Part shown: positions 57,803 through 64,000 of the stretch, piece after piece | Position numbering within the stretch: position 1 is the first letter of the stretch | Layout: each line of letters opens with the position of its first letter | Notes under the pieces: generated by a model | Databases searched by the model: none | What the model was told of the DNA's origin: nothing | What the model saw: the letters and a program-made list of their open reading frames with translations, nothing else | From: Anaerobaca lacustris | GTDB lineage: Bacteria; Planctomycetota; Phycisphaerae; Sedimentisphaerales; Anaerobacaceae | NCBI RefSeq assembly: GCF_030012215.1 | Contig: NZ_JASCXX010000003.1 | Location: 62,001-126,000, forward strand | Direction: 5' to 3' | DNA length: 64,000 bases | Made by a program: the position numbers and the translations under genes

Positions 57803-58384
57803 TCAGGCGGCGTAGAACGACGCAAGACCTTTGCGGATGAGCATTACGGCGATGGCGGCCAGCAGCAGGTTGGAGACCTTGGACATGGCCTTGGCGCCCG
57901 ATTCGCCGAGCAGCTTGATCAGCACCAGCGAGAATCGAAAGAGCAGTCCGGCCAACAAGATGTTGGCGACGACGGAGATCAGCGTCGGCAGCAGGCCGTA
58001 TTCCGAGACCGCCAGCATGGACGTGGTCAGCACCGCCGGCCCGGCCAGCAGCGGTGTCCCCAGCGGCACGACGCCGAAGTCGCTGTCGGGCATCCGCCGT
58101 CGTTTGATCGGGTTGACGATGTCGATGATGGCCAGGCAAAAGAGAATGGCCCCGCCGGCGATCATGAAATCGCCCATCAGGATCCCCAACGCCCGGAAAA
58201 CGAGCTTGCCGATCAGGATGAAGCCGACGGCCAGACACAGCGCCGTGAGCATCGACTGCAGGATGATGCGGTGCTTCTGTCTTCGATCCAGACCCTGGCT
58301 CAGCGACATCAGGATCGGAAGCGTGCCGATCGCATCGACCGCCACGAAAACCGGAATGAAGGCCATCAGAATGTTCGTCAGCAC
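57803..58384 (-). CDS. MarC-family membrane protein
   Basis: About 193 residues with six hydrophobic segments. ILMAFIPVFVAVDAIGTLPILMSL at the N-terminus, PIKRRRMP in the middle loop and VVPLGTPLLAGPAVLTTSM are the MarC/NAAT family marks. Transport substrate is unknown. The start is GTG at 58384, chosen because GGAGG sits six bases upstream; the ATG at 58405 overlaps that site. Confidence 0.85.
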   Translation of the reverse strand: MLTNILMAFIPVFVAVDAIGTLPILMSLSQGLDRRQKHRIILQSMLTALCLAVGFILIGKLVFRALGILMGDFMIAGGAILFCLAIIDIVNPIKRRRMPDSDFGVVPLGTPLLAGPAVLTTSMLAVSEYGLLPTLISVVANILLAGLLFRFSLVLIKLLGESGAKAMSKVSNLLLAAIAVMLIRKGLASFYAA

Positions 58385-58398
58385 GCGGAACCTCCATG

Positions 58399-58437
58399 AT
58401 TCCACTGTTCCACCATTCCACTATTCCAGCATTCCAG
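58399..58437. repeat. Short ATTCCAC/ATTCCAG tandem repeats
   Basis: Five imperfect 7-10 nt units (ATTCCAC, GTTCCAC, ATTCCAC, ATTCCAG, ATTCCAG) in the leader of the MarC-like gene. Confidence 0.6.
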
Positions 58438-58464
58438 TACAGACGATCCACCGCCTTCGAATCG

Positions 58465-59427
58465 CTAATTCAGCCAGAGGACCGTAGCGGCGATGTACAC
58501 GCCGTACAGGCCGAGGAAGATCGCCGCCTCCCACCGATCGAGCATCCGCCGCTTGCCCGTGAACATGCACAGAAACAGCAACCCGCTGGCGACAATCGCC
58601 ACGCCGATGTCCACATTCGCCTTCGGCTCGAACGGGATCGGACGGATCAACGAGCTGACGCCGAGGACGAAGAAGATATTGAAGATGTTGGAGCCGACGA
58701 CGTTGCCGATGGCGATCTCGGCGTTCCTGCGATAGGCAGCCGCCGCCGAGGTGGCCAGCTCGGGCAGCGACGTGCCGATCGCGACGATCGTCAGGCCGAT
58801 CACCGTCTGGCGCACGCCCAGCGCGGTGGCCAGCTTCACCGCGCCGTCCACCACCCACATGCTGCCGACGAGCAGTGCGACGAAGCCGACGGCCATCAGC
58901 GCGCCCGTCTGCCAGGCCAACTGCGTCCCTTTGTCCGGCGGACCCGGGATGCCCTCGATCGTGCGGGCGATGCCGGCGGTGTAGTACAGGAAGACCGCGA
59001 AGAAACACAGCAGCACCAGACCGTCGATCCGCGTCAGATGCGAGAGGCCCGCGCCGTCGATGAACCGGTCGTTGGCCAGGACGCCCACCAGCAGCGCCGC
59101 CAGCAGGCTCAGCGGGATCTCCTTCCAGACCGTGCCCCTGGCCACCGCCAGCGGGAAGATGACGCCTGCGACGCCGAGGATCAGCAGGATGTTGGCGATG
59201 TTGCTGCCGAGGATGTTGCCGATGGTGATGCCCGCGTCGCCGCGAATGCTGGCGGCCACGTTGACGGCCAGCTCCGGCAGCGAGGTCCCGAACGCCACTA
59301 CCGTCAGTCCGATGGCCAGGTCCGAGACGTGCAGCCGCCGGGCCAGCGCTGAGGCCCCGCTGACGAACAGGTCGGCCCCCTTGATGACAAGGACGAACCC
59401 CACCGCCATGAGCACGTACGCCAGCAT
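58465..59427 (-). CDS. Na+/Ca2+ exchanger (CaxA/YrbG family)
   Basis: About 320 residues, ten hydrophobic segments in two homologous halves. Each half carries an alpha-repeat: GLTVVAFGTSLPELAVNV...GNILGSNIANILLILG and GLTIVAIGTSLPELATSA...GNVVGSNIFNIFFVLG, the signature of cation/Ca2+ exchangers. The protein exports Ca2+ in exchange for Na+ or H+. The start is ATG at 59427 with GGAG eight bases before it; ATG at 59453 would also fit. Same strand as marC but 80 bp apart. Confidence 0.88.
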   Translation of the reverse strand: MLAYVLMAVGFVLVIKGADLFVSGASALARRLHVSDLAIGLTVVAFGTSLPELAVNVAASIRGDAGITIGNILGSNIANILLILGVAGVIFPLAVARGTVWKEIPLSLLAALLVGVLANDRFIDGAGLSHLTRIDGLVLLCFFAVFLYYTAGIARTIEGIPGPPDKGTQLAWQTGALMAVGFVALLVGSMWVVDGAVKLATALGVRQTVIGLTIVAIGTSLPELATSAAAAYRRNAEIAIGNVVGSNIFNIFFVLGVSSLIRPIPFEPKANVDIGVAIVASGLLFLCMFTGKRRMLDRWEAAIFLGLYGVYIAATVLWLN

Positions 59428-59530
59428 CACAAAGACTCCAGGCCCCTTACCCATTCCAATCCACAGCCGCCCATCATACCGCCGCCGCTCGCTCTGGCAA
59501 TCCCCGGCTCCGCCCTGTTCTTCCGCCGTG

Positions 59531-59558
59531 CCGTAGGTCGTGCGTCCCCGCACGACAC
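59531..59558. repeat. REP-like repeat family C, copy 1
   Basis: CCGTAGGTCGTGCGTCCCCG begins a hairpin (GTCGTGCG/GCACGAC) and is followed by GGCGAGCG, with CGCTCGCC further on. A second copy is at 61962-61989. Confidence 0.7.
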
Positions 59559-59633
59559 TCTTGGCGAGCGGGAGCCTGCCCTGAGCAACGTCGAATGGGA
59601 CGCTCGCCCTGCGACGGGCCGTCTCATACAGCC

Positions 59634-59660
59634 TGTAGGATGGGCTTGAAGCCCATGCGG
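59634..59660. repeat. REP-like repeat family D, copy 1
   Basis: GTAGGATGGGCTTGAAGCCC followed by ATGCGG; GGGCTT/AAGCCC form a hairpin. Copies as an inverted pair lie at 62039-62098. Confidence 0.7.
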
Positions 59661-59732
59661 CCCGGTTCGTGAAGGCTTCGTGTCCCGGATGATAAAAGGC
59701 GGCCCATAGCGGACTGTGTCGGATCGATCGCC

Positions 59733-59760
59733 GTAGGGGCGAGGCATGCCTCGCCCCTAC
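59733..59760. repeat. 28-bp perfect palindrome, family A copy 1
   Basis: Begins GTAGGGGCGAGGCA and is its own reverse complement over all 28 bp. Near-copies are at 62141-62168 (one mismatch) and 63789-63816 (two or three mismatches). Confidence 0.85.
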
Positions 59761-60052
59761 CCTGGGGGGCGGATGGACCACCGATGACCGGTTGCCGGCC
59801 ACCGTCCATGCCCGGAGACCACAAGACGCTCGAAGCGGCGTTGCGATGGCGGACGCCCGTCCGCGCGCGAATTCGAAATCCGCAATCCGCAATCCGCGGC
59901 TGCCGGGGGGTGGTACGGCGGGCCGGGATCTGGTATAATGAGACGGCCTGCGCTGCGAAGGAGCGAACGGCAGCGGGCGAGGTCGGGGGTGTGCCCGGCC
60001 CGTGTGAGAACCGGATTGTGTCGTCGAACCACAACGACTGGAGGGCTGGCCC

Positions 60053-61933
60053 ATGACTGGCACCACACGCCCCGCGTGGCACATCTGCTACGCCATCATC
60101 TCACTGGGACTTTGCGCCGCGCGATCGGCCCACAGGCCGCGACGAACCCGATCCGCATGGGCCCCGGCACAGATACTCGGCAATCTGGGCACAGAAATCA
60201 AACAACGCCTCGCACGCGCCAGCCGCGCATACGCACGAATAGGACTCGCAGGACTGGCACTGGCTATCCCCTTCATGCTGACAGACAGAGCACAAGCACA
60301 AGGAGTAGAAGGATATGTTCTTACTAATTATTATATAACTGGATTAGGGGGAGATGCATGTAATGTTTCTTTTATTGAAGGGGCTAGTTATGGGTGGGAT
60401 CAATTTGATATAGCTTATTATGATATGCCCTTTCCTGGACAGGTGCGCGTTAAAACTATTGGTTTTATTGAAGGAAGAGAAGCCATCTCAATTATTGACC
60501 CTCCATTACAGCCTGGAGAGTCAGCATCAGAGACCTTCTACGGAAGTTTGATCGTACAAAGAGGAACGGTGAACCTGGAGGCGGCAAACCACTACCTCAC
60601 ATGGTCCATCTCAGGACTGGACAACTGCAACATCACGATCAACGGCACGGACGCCCGAAGCACGAACCGGTTGGACTTGGGGACACTGACGGGCAGCTAC
60701 CCGACGGGCGAGCACTCAACAGCAAGCTGGAGCATCAGCGTAGAATACCCACAAACAACACCCCCACCGCCCCCTCCACCAGGCCCGGACCCCCCGAGTC
60801 CCCCGACGGCGGCGCCGGCGGTGGAGACGCTTTCGGCGGTGGATGTGGGCGAGACGAACGCGACGCTGCGGGGTCGGATCGTCGGCGGCGAAGACGAGTG
60901 TGAGTACTACTTCTTGTATTGGGCCGAGGGCCAGACGGCGACGACGAGCCTGACCGGCTGTTGCGCGGCACCCGGCGAGACCTTCTCGGTCGCCGTCGCC
61001 AACCTGCAACCCCAGACGCAATACTTCTACCAGGCCCACGCCCGCAACGACGCCGGCAGCGCCGCCGGCGCCACACAAACCTTCACCACCGGACCCCACA
61101 GCCCCCAGGAACCCCCAGAAAAACCAGCACCAGGAAGACTGAGAATACAAAACGTGCACGAAAAATTACTTACAACTACTTTTGAATTAGTCTACAAAGC
61201 AGGAGCAACAGAAAGCCCCAACGACCCAGGAGACAAAGAGTACACAAGATGGATAGGGATACCGCCACCATTCATCGTCTCAAAGGTGGGAGACAAATAC
61301 GTGACGACAGATGAAAGAGGACCAAGCAGCAGAACACCGGTCTACATCAACCAAATGTTCCATTCAGACACAGGTTCAGGAAGGATTGCTGGAGGAGATA
61401 CAAACGCATTCGTCTTCAGCTTCCCAGAAGACAAGGGGCCAAACGAGAGATTCCCCGGCAGAACAATAACGTTCCAGGAATACATACCAGACCCCAACAG
61501 CCCGAAAACACCAGACCCAAACGCAGAAACGTACCATACCTATCTCATAAGGGATATGATAGAAGAGGACCCTAACGGACTGGGAGTGGTACTGCTGCCA
61601 GACCTGCCAAATAGAATATACGCAGGAACCCTGCACAGCTTCATACTGAGAACGGACATCCCAACGCGGGCGCTGGCGATAGCCGACTTCAACGGGGACG
61701 GCCAGGTGGACCTGGCCGACTACGAGCTCCTGCTGGAAGCGATGGGCCACGAGGGGAACTCGCGATACGACATTGCCCGCCTCAAGGACCCGGAGGCCGA
61801 GGCAGGCTCGGACGACTATGGTGCGATCCTCATCGGCCACGGCGGCGACGGGATCGTCGACGAAATCGACGAGCAGGCCTTCCTCGATCTGATGGACCAG
61901 GATACGCAGCGACGAACCGAGCCATCGCCGTAA
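60053..61933 (+). CDS. Secreted FN3/dockerin-like protein with AT-rich segments
   Basis: A 626-residue protein with an unusually long N-region (about 60 residues, basic) before the hydrophobic signal core GLAGLALAIPFMLTDRAQAQ (about 64-83). Residues about 85-235 are a beta-rich domain of unknown family. A proline run (about 237-250) is followed by one fibronectin-III-like domain (about 255-347, TQYFYQAHARNDAG). A further unrecognised domain (about 360-535) and two dockerin-like Ca2+ repeats (ADFNGDGQVDLADYELLLEAMG; GGDGIVDEIDEQAFLDLM, about 545-620) close the protein. Codons in 60310-60560 and parts of 61130-61640 are markedly more AT-rich than the rest. GGAGGGC precedes the ATG. Confidence 0.75.
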   Translation: MTGTTRPAWHICYAIISLGLCAARSAHRPRRTRSAWAPAQILGNLGTEIKQRLARASRAYARIGLAGLALAIPFMLTDRAQAQGVEGYVLTNYYITGLGGDACNVSFIEGASYGWDQFDIAYYDMPFPGQVRVKTIGFIEGREAISIIDPPLQPGESASETFYGSLIVQRGTVNLEAANHYLTWSISGLDNCNITINGTDARSTNRLDLGTLTGSYPTGEHSTASWSISVEYPQTTPPPPPPPGPDPPSPPTAAPAVETLSAVDVGETNATLRGRIVGGEDECEYYFLYWAEGQTATTSLTGCCAAPGETFSVAVANLQPQTQYFYQAHARNDAGSAAGATQTFTTGPHSPQEPPEKPAPGRLRIQNVHEKLLTTTFELVYKAGATESPNDPGDKEYTRWIGIPPPFIVSKVGDKYVTTDERGPSSRTPVYINQMFHSDTGSGRIAGGDTNAFVFSFPEDKGPNERFPGRTITFQEYIPDPNSPKTPDPNAETYHTYLIRDMIEEDPNGLGVVLLPDLPNRIYAGTLHSFILRTDIPTRALAIADFNGDGQVDLADYELLLEAMGHEGNSRYDIARLKDPEAEAGSDDYGAILIGHGGDGIVDEIDEQAFLDLMDQDTQRRTEPSP

Positions 61934-61961
61934 GGGCGACGCCCGCCAGAGTCGGATCGCC

Positions 61962-61989
61962 CCGTAGGTCGTGCGTCCCCGCACGACAC
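61962..61989. repeat. REP-like repeat family C, copy 2
   Basis: Identical over the 28-nt core to 59531-59558. It is followed by GGCGAGCG-gggc-CGCTCGCC, a second perfect hairpin, so two stem-loops stand side by side. Confidence 0.75.
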
Positions 61990-62038
61990 ACAAGGCGAGC
62001 GGGGCCGCTCGCCCTACGATGCGCCGCGTCATATGTCG

Positions 62039-62098
62039 TGTAGGATGGGCTTTAGCCCATGCCGAATCAGCCGCATGGGCTTCAAGCCCATCCTACAA
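62039..62098. repeat. Family D inverted pair
   Basis: GTAGGATGGGCTTTAGCCCA and, inverted, GCATGGGCTTCAAGCCCATC with a ten-base spacer; together a near-perfect 24-bp inverted repeat. Each arm is itself a hairpin. Confidence 0.75.
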
Positions 62099-62140
62099 GC
62101 TGATGGACCGGGACATGCAGCGACGAGCCGAACCATCGCC

Positions 62141-62168
62141 GTAAGGGCGAGGCATGCCTCGCCCCTAC
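62141..62168. repeat. 28-bp palindrome family A, copy 2
   Basis: One base differs from the perfect palindrome at 59733-59760 (GTAAGGGC in place of GTAGGGGC). Confidence 0.8.
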
Positions 62169-62295
62169 CCCCCAATGACAAGCTCGCGGGCTTTCTTCAG
62201 AGGATAGCCAACGGCCCATGTTTCGGGTACAAAAGGGGGTGGTCGCACGGTCGGGTGTGCGGCGGATTCGGTTGGGATGTGGTTGAGAGGTTCCG

Positions 62296-63093
62296 ATGAT
62301 TGAGGCGCAGAAGGTGTGGGCGGATGTGGCGGCGATTCGGGCCGGGGCGCCGCTGGTGCACAACGTGACGAACTGGGTGGTGATGGACCTGACGGCCAAC
62401 GCGCTGCTGGCGCTGGGGGCCTCGCCGGTGATGGCGCATGCGGTCGAGGAGGTCGAGGAGATGGCGGCCCTGGCCGGGGCGGTCGTGCTCAACATGGGAA
62501 CGCTGGACCAGTCGTGGATCGCCAGTATGACCGCGACGCTGGCGGCTGCACGCAAGCACGGCAAGCCCGTGGTGTTCGACCCGGTCGGCGCCGGGGCTAC
62601 TCGCCTGCGTACGCAGACCGCCCAGCGCATGGTGGAAGCGGGGGGCGTCTCGGTCGTTCGAGGCAACGCGTCGGAGATCGCCGCACTGGCCGGTGCGGCC
62701 GGACGGACCAAGGGCGTCGATAGCCTGGACGAGTCGCTCAAGTTCGCCGACGCCGCGGCCGGCCTGACGGCGATGTGCGACGTCGTCGTCATCAGCGGCG
62801 AGAAGGACGTGATCGTCGGCCGCGACCGGCGATGCGTGCTGGCCAACGGCTGCGCGCTGATGACCCGCGTCACCGGCATGGGCTGCACCGCGACGGCCCT
62901 GGTCGGGGCGTTCCTGGCGGTCCAGCCCGATCCTTTCCTGGCGGCGGCCCATGCGATGGCGGTGATGGGCATCGCCGGCGAACTGGCGCGGGACGCCGGC
63001 GCCGGGCCGGGCAGCCTGCGGATGCACTTTCTCGATGCCCTGCACAACCTCGACGAGCAGACGATCGCCGCCCGGCTTCGGATAGACCGATGA
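62296..63093 (+). CDS. thiM: Hydroxyethylthiazole kinase
   Basis: A 265-residue ribokinase-like enzyme that phosphorylates 4-methyl-5-(2-hydroxyethyl)thiazole for thiamine salvage. The family marks are VHNVTNWVVMDLTANALLALGASPVMAHA, VFDPVGAGATRLR, VVRGNASEI and the catalytic GMGCTATALVGAF. GAGAGG stands before the ATG. Its stop overlaps the thiE start (ATGA), so the two are translationally coupled. Confidence 0.95.
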   Translation: MIEAQKVWADVAAIRAGAPLVHNVTNWVVMDLTANALLALGASPVMAHAVEEVEEMAALAGAVVLNMGTLDQSWIASMTATLAAARKHGKPVVFDPVGAGATRLRTQTAQRMVEAGGVSVVRGNASEIAALAGAAGRTKGVDSLDESLKFADAAAGLTAMCDVVVISGEKDVIVGRDRRCVLANGCALMTRVTGMGCTATALVGAFLAVQPDPFLAAAHAMAVMGIAGELARDAGAGPGSLRMHFLDALHNLDEQTIAARLRIDR

Positions 63094-63722
63094 GCCGGCC
63101 GTTCGATCCGTTCCTGTACCTCGTAACCGATCGTGCGCTGGCGGGGCCACGCGGCGTCGCCGAGACCGTGCGCCTGGCGCTCGACGGCGGTGTGACGCTC
63201 GTGCAACTGCGGGAGAAGGCGCTGGCCCACGAACCGTTCGTCGAAGAAGCCCGCCGGCTCAGAGAGATCTGCCACGCGCGGGGCGTGCCGCTGATCGTCA
63301 ACGATGACCTCGCCGTGGCGCGCGAGGCGGGCGCCGACGGCGTTCACCTGGGCCAGTCGGATGCGTCCGTTGCACAGGCCCGCGAAACGCTGGGGCCCGA
63401 CGCCATCATCGGCCTGTCCGTCGAGAGCGTCGAACAGGCGCAGGCCGCTGCGCAGTTAGAGATCGACTACATGGCGGCCAGTCCGGTCTTCGCGACGCCG
63501 ACCAAGACCGATACAGCCCTGCCGCTGGGCCTCGAAGGCGTGCGGGCGATCCGCCGACTGACCGACAAACCCTTGGTCGCGATTGGAGGTATCAATCACG
63601 CCAATGCGCTGGAGGTCTTGCAGGCCGGCGCCGACGGCTTAGCCGTGATCTCGGCGATCATGGCCGCCCCCGATCCGCGCCAGGCCGCAAGAGAATTCCA
63701 CCGCCTCCGATCCGTTCACTGA
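63090..63722 (+). CDS. thiE: Thiamine-phosphate synthase
   Basis: A 210-residue TIM-barrel enzyme joining HMP-PP and the thiazole phosphate made by ThiM. It shows YLVTDRALA, VQLREKAL, LIVNDDLAVAREAGADGVHLGQSD, ASPVFATPTK and AIGGINHANA, all standard ThiE segments with the phosphate-binding GG. The start codon overlaps the thiM stop by four bases. Confidence 0.95.
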   Translation: MSRPFDPFLYLVTDRALAGPRGVAETVRLALDGGVTLVQLREKALAHEPFVEEARRLREICHARGVPLIVNDDLAVAREAGADGVHLGQSDASVAQARETLGPDAIIGLSVESVEQAQAAAQLEIDYMAASPVFATPTKTDTALPLGLEGVRAIRRLTDKPLVAIGGINHANALEVLQAGADGLAVISAIMAAPDPRQAAREFHRLRSVH

Positions 63723-63788
63723 GCCCGGATGTGGGACGCGATCTGCAAGACGCTCGCCCCACGATGTCGGAGCCTTGACGTCGGCAAG

Positions 63789-63816
63789 GTAGGGGCGAGG
63801 CATGCCTCGCCCTTGC
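63789..63816. repeat. 28-bp palindrome family A, copy 3
   Basis: The left arm is identical to copy 1; the right end diverges (CCCTTGC in place of CCCCTAC). Confidence 0.75.
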
Positions 63817-63935
63817 GACAGAAAACGTGCCACCCTCGGCTCTCTGTGCTCAACAAGGCCCGACCATGAAATCTGCTCAGACACCTTGCACGAGACGGCT
63901 GAGTGTGTGTGAAGACTTCCTGGTATGCAGGTGGT

Positions 63936-64000
63936 CGTTTGTAGTGACGCCGTAAGGCGTTATCCCCATTCCGTGGGAGGTATGCCCTCACGGGCACACT
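63936..64000. repeat. Palindromic repeat family B, copy 2 (cut by window edge)
   Basis: CGTTTGTAGTGACGCCGTAA opens it and GGGCACACT ends at the last base, matching the start and end of the copy at 57665-57757. Confidence 0.65.

Larger units (their letters stand above)
59428..60052. other. Intergenic region full of palindromic repeats
   Basis: 625 bp between divergent genes, with three repeat families (listed) and no supported gene. The promoter of the secreted gene at 60053 could be near 59935. Confidence 0.55.
61934..62295. other. Intergenic region with three repeat copies
   Basis: About 360 bp holding copies of families A, C and D. No TPP riboswitch pattern was recognised ahead of thiM. 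Confidence 0.55.
63723..64000. other. Right edge, repeats only
   Basis: About 280 bp with repeat family A copy 3 and the start of family B copy 2. No gene was seen. Confidence 0.5.

Noticed and set aside
62170-62295. TPP riboswitch ahead of thiM
   Set aside because: The conserved CTGAGA and ACCTGA segments of the TPP fold were not found.

Overview
This 64-kb GC-rich window looks like a chromosome segment from a polysaccharide-degrading member of the Planctomycetota, most likely Phycisphaerae/Sedimentisphaerales-like. The evidence is a Tat/lipobox-type formylglycine sulfatase and many large secreted proteins built from LamG, parallel beta-helix, GLUG, FIMAH and dockerin-like modules. Intergenic regions are long and rich in palindromic REP-like repeats. 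The assignment is inferred from gene content; there is no rRNA in the window.

Layout. (1) 1-5.04 kb, minus strand: a fused E1 alpha-beta subunit and an E2 subunit of a 2-oxoacid dehydrogenase, then an L-fucose-isomerase-like gene cut by the window edge. A candidate promoter and a 14-bp palindrome lie upstream of E1. (2) 5.35-15.4 kb, plus strand: a four-gene secreted glycan-degradation cluster. It holds a GH140-like enzyme with an apparently circularly permuted LamG insertion, a nucleoside-hydrolase-like protein, a beta-helix/LamG protein, and a 1191-residue nucleoside hydrolase + GH28-like + TIM-barrel fusion. A PLD-family cardiolipin synthase follows. (3) 17.6-30.1 kb, minus strand: an L-rhamnose catabolic operon (rhaB, PHP protein, long zinc dehydrogenase, rhaA, NCS1-type permease, small membrane protein, sulfatase, rhaEW). 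An ISKra4-like IS sits between the sulfatase and rhaEW. A good sigma70-like promoter lies ahead of rhaB. (4) 30.3-36.0 kb: folC, ispG, an alpha/beta hydrolase, a DUF4097 adhesin-like lipoprotein and bioY.

(5) 36.07-54.80 kb: a genomic island in tRNA-Gln(CTG). A perfect 45-bp copy of the tRNA 3' part lies at 54756-54800, next to an integrase catalytic domain. Cargo: a subtilase with beta-helix, a duplicated GLUG protein, a FIMAH protein, a wrecked type I-C CRISPR-Cas operon, an orphan PAS histidine kinase and phage virion-type genes. The island carries several chimeric or deleted genes: cas3 lacks its central helicase motifs, cas8c is truncated into a sugar-isomerase fragment, a virion gene has an in-frame TAG, and a virion-type gene is fused in frame to the integrase domain. 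This is either repeated deletion inside a dying element or assembly chimerism; sequence alone cannot decide.

(6) 54.86-64 kb: clpB, marC-like and Na+/Ca2+ exchanger genes on the minus strand, then a secreted FN3/dockerin-like protein with AT-rich codon patches and the thiM-thiE pair on the plus strand. The gaps here carry several families of palindromic repeats.

Together the genes describe a cell that strips sulfated or pectic rhamnose- and fucose-containing polysaccharides outside the cytoplasm. It would feed L-rhamnose through isomerase, kinase and aldolase/lactaldehyde dehydrogenase into DHAP and lactate, with a 2-oxoacid dehydrogenase leading to acyl-CoA.
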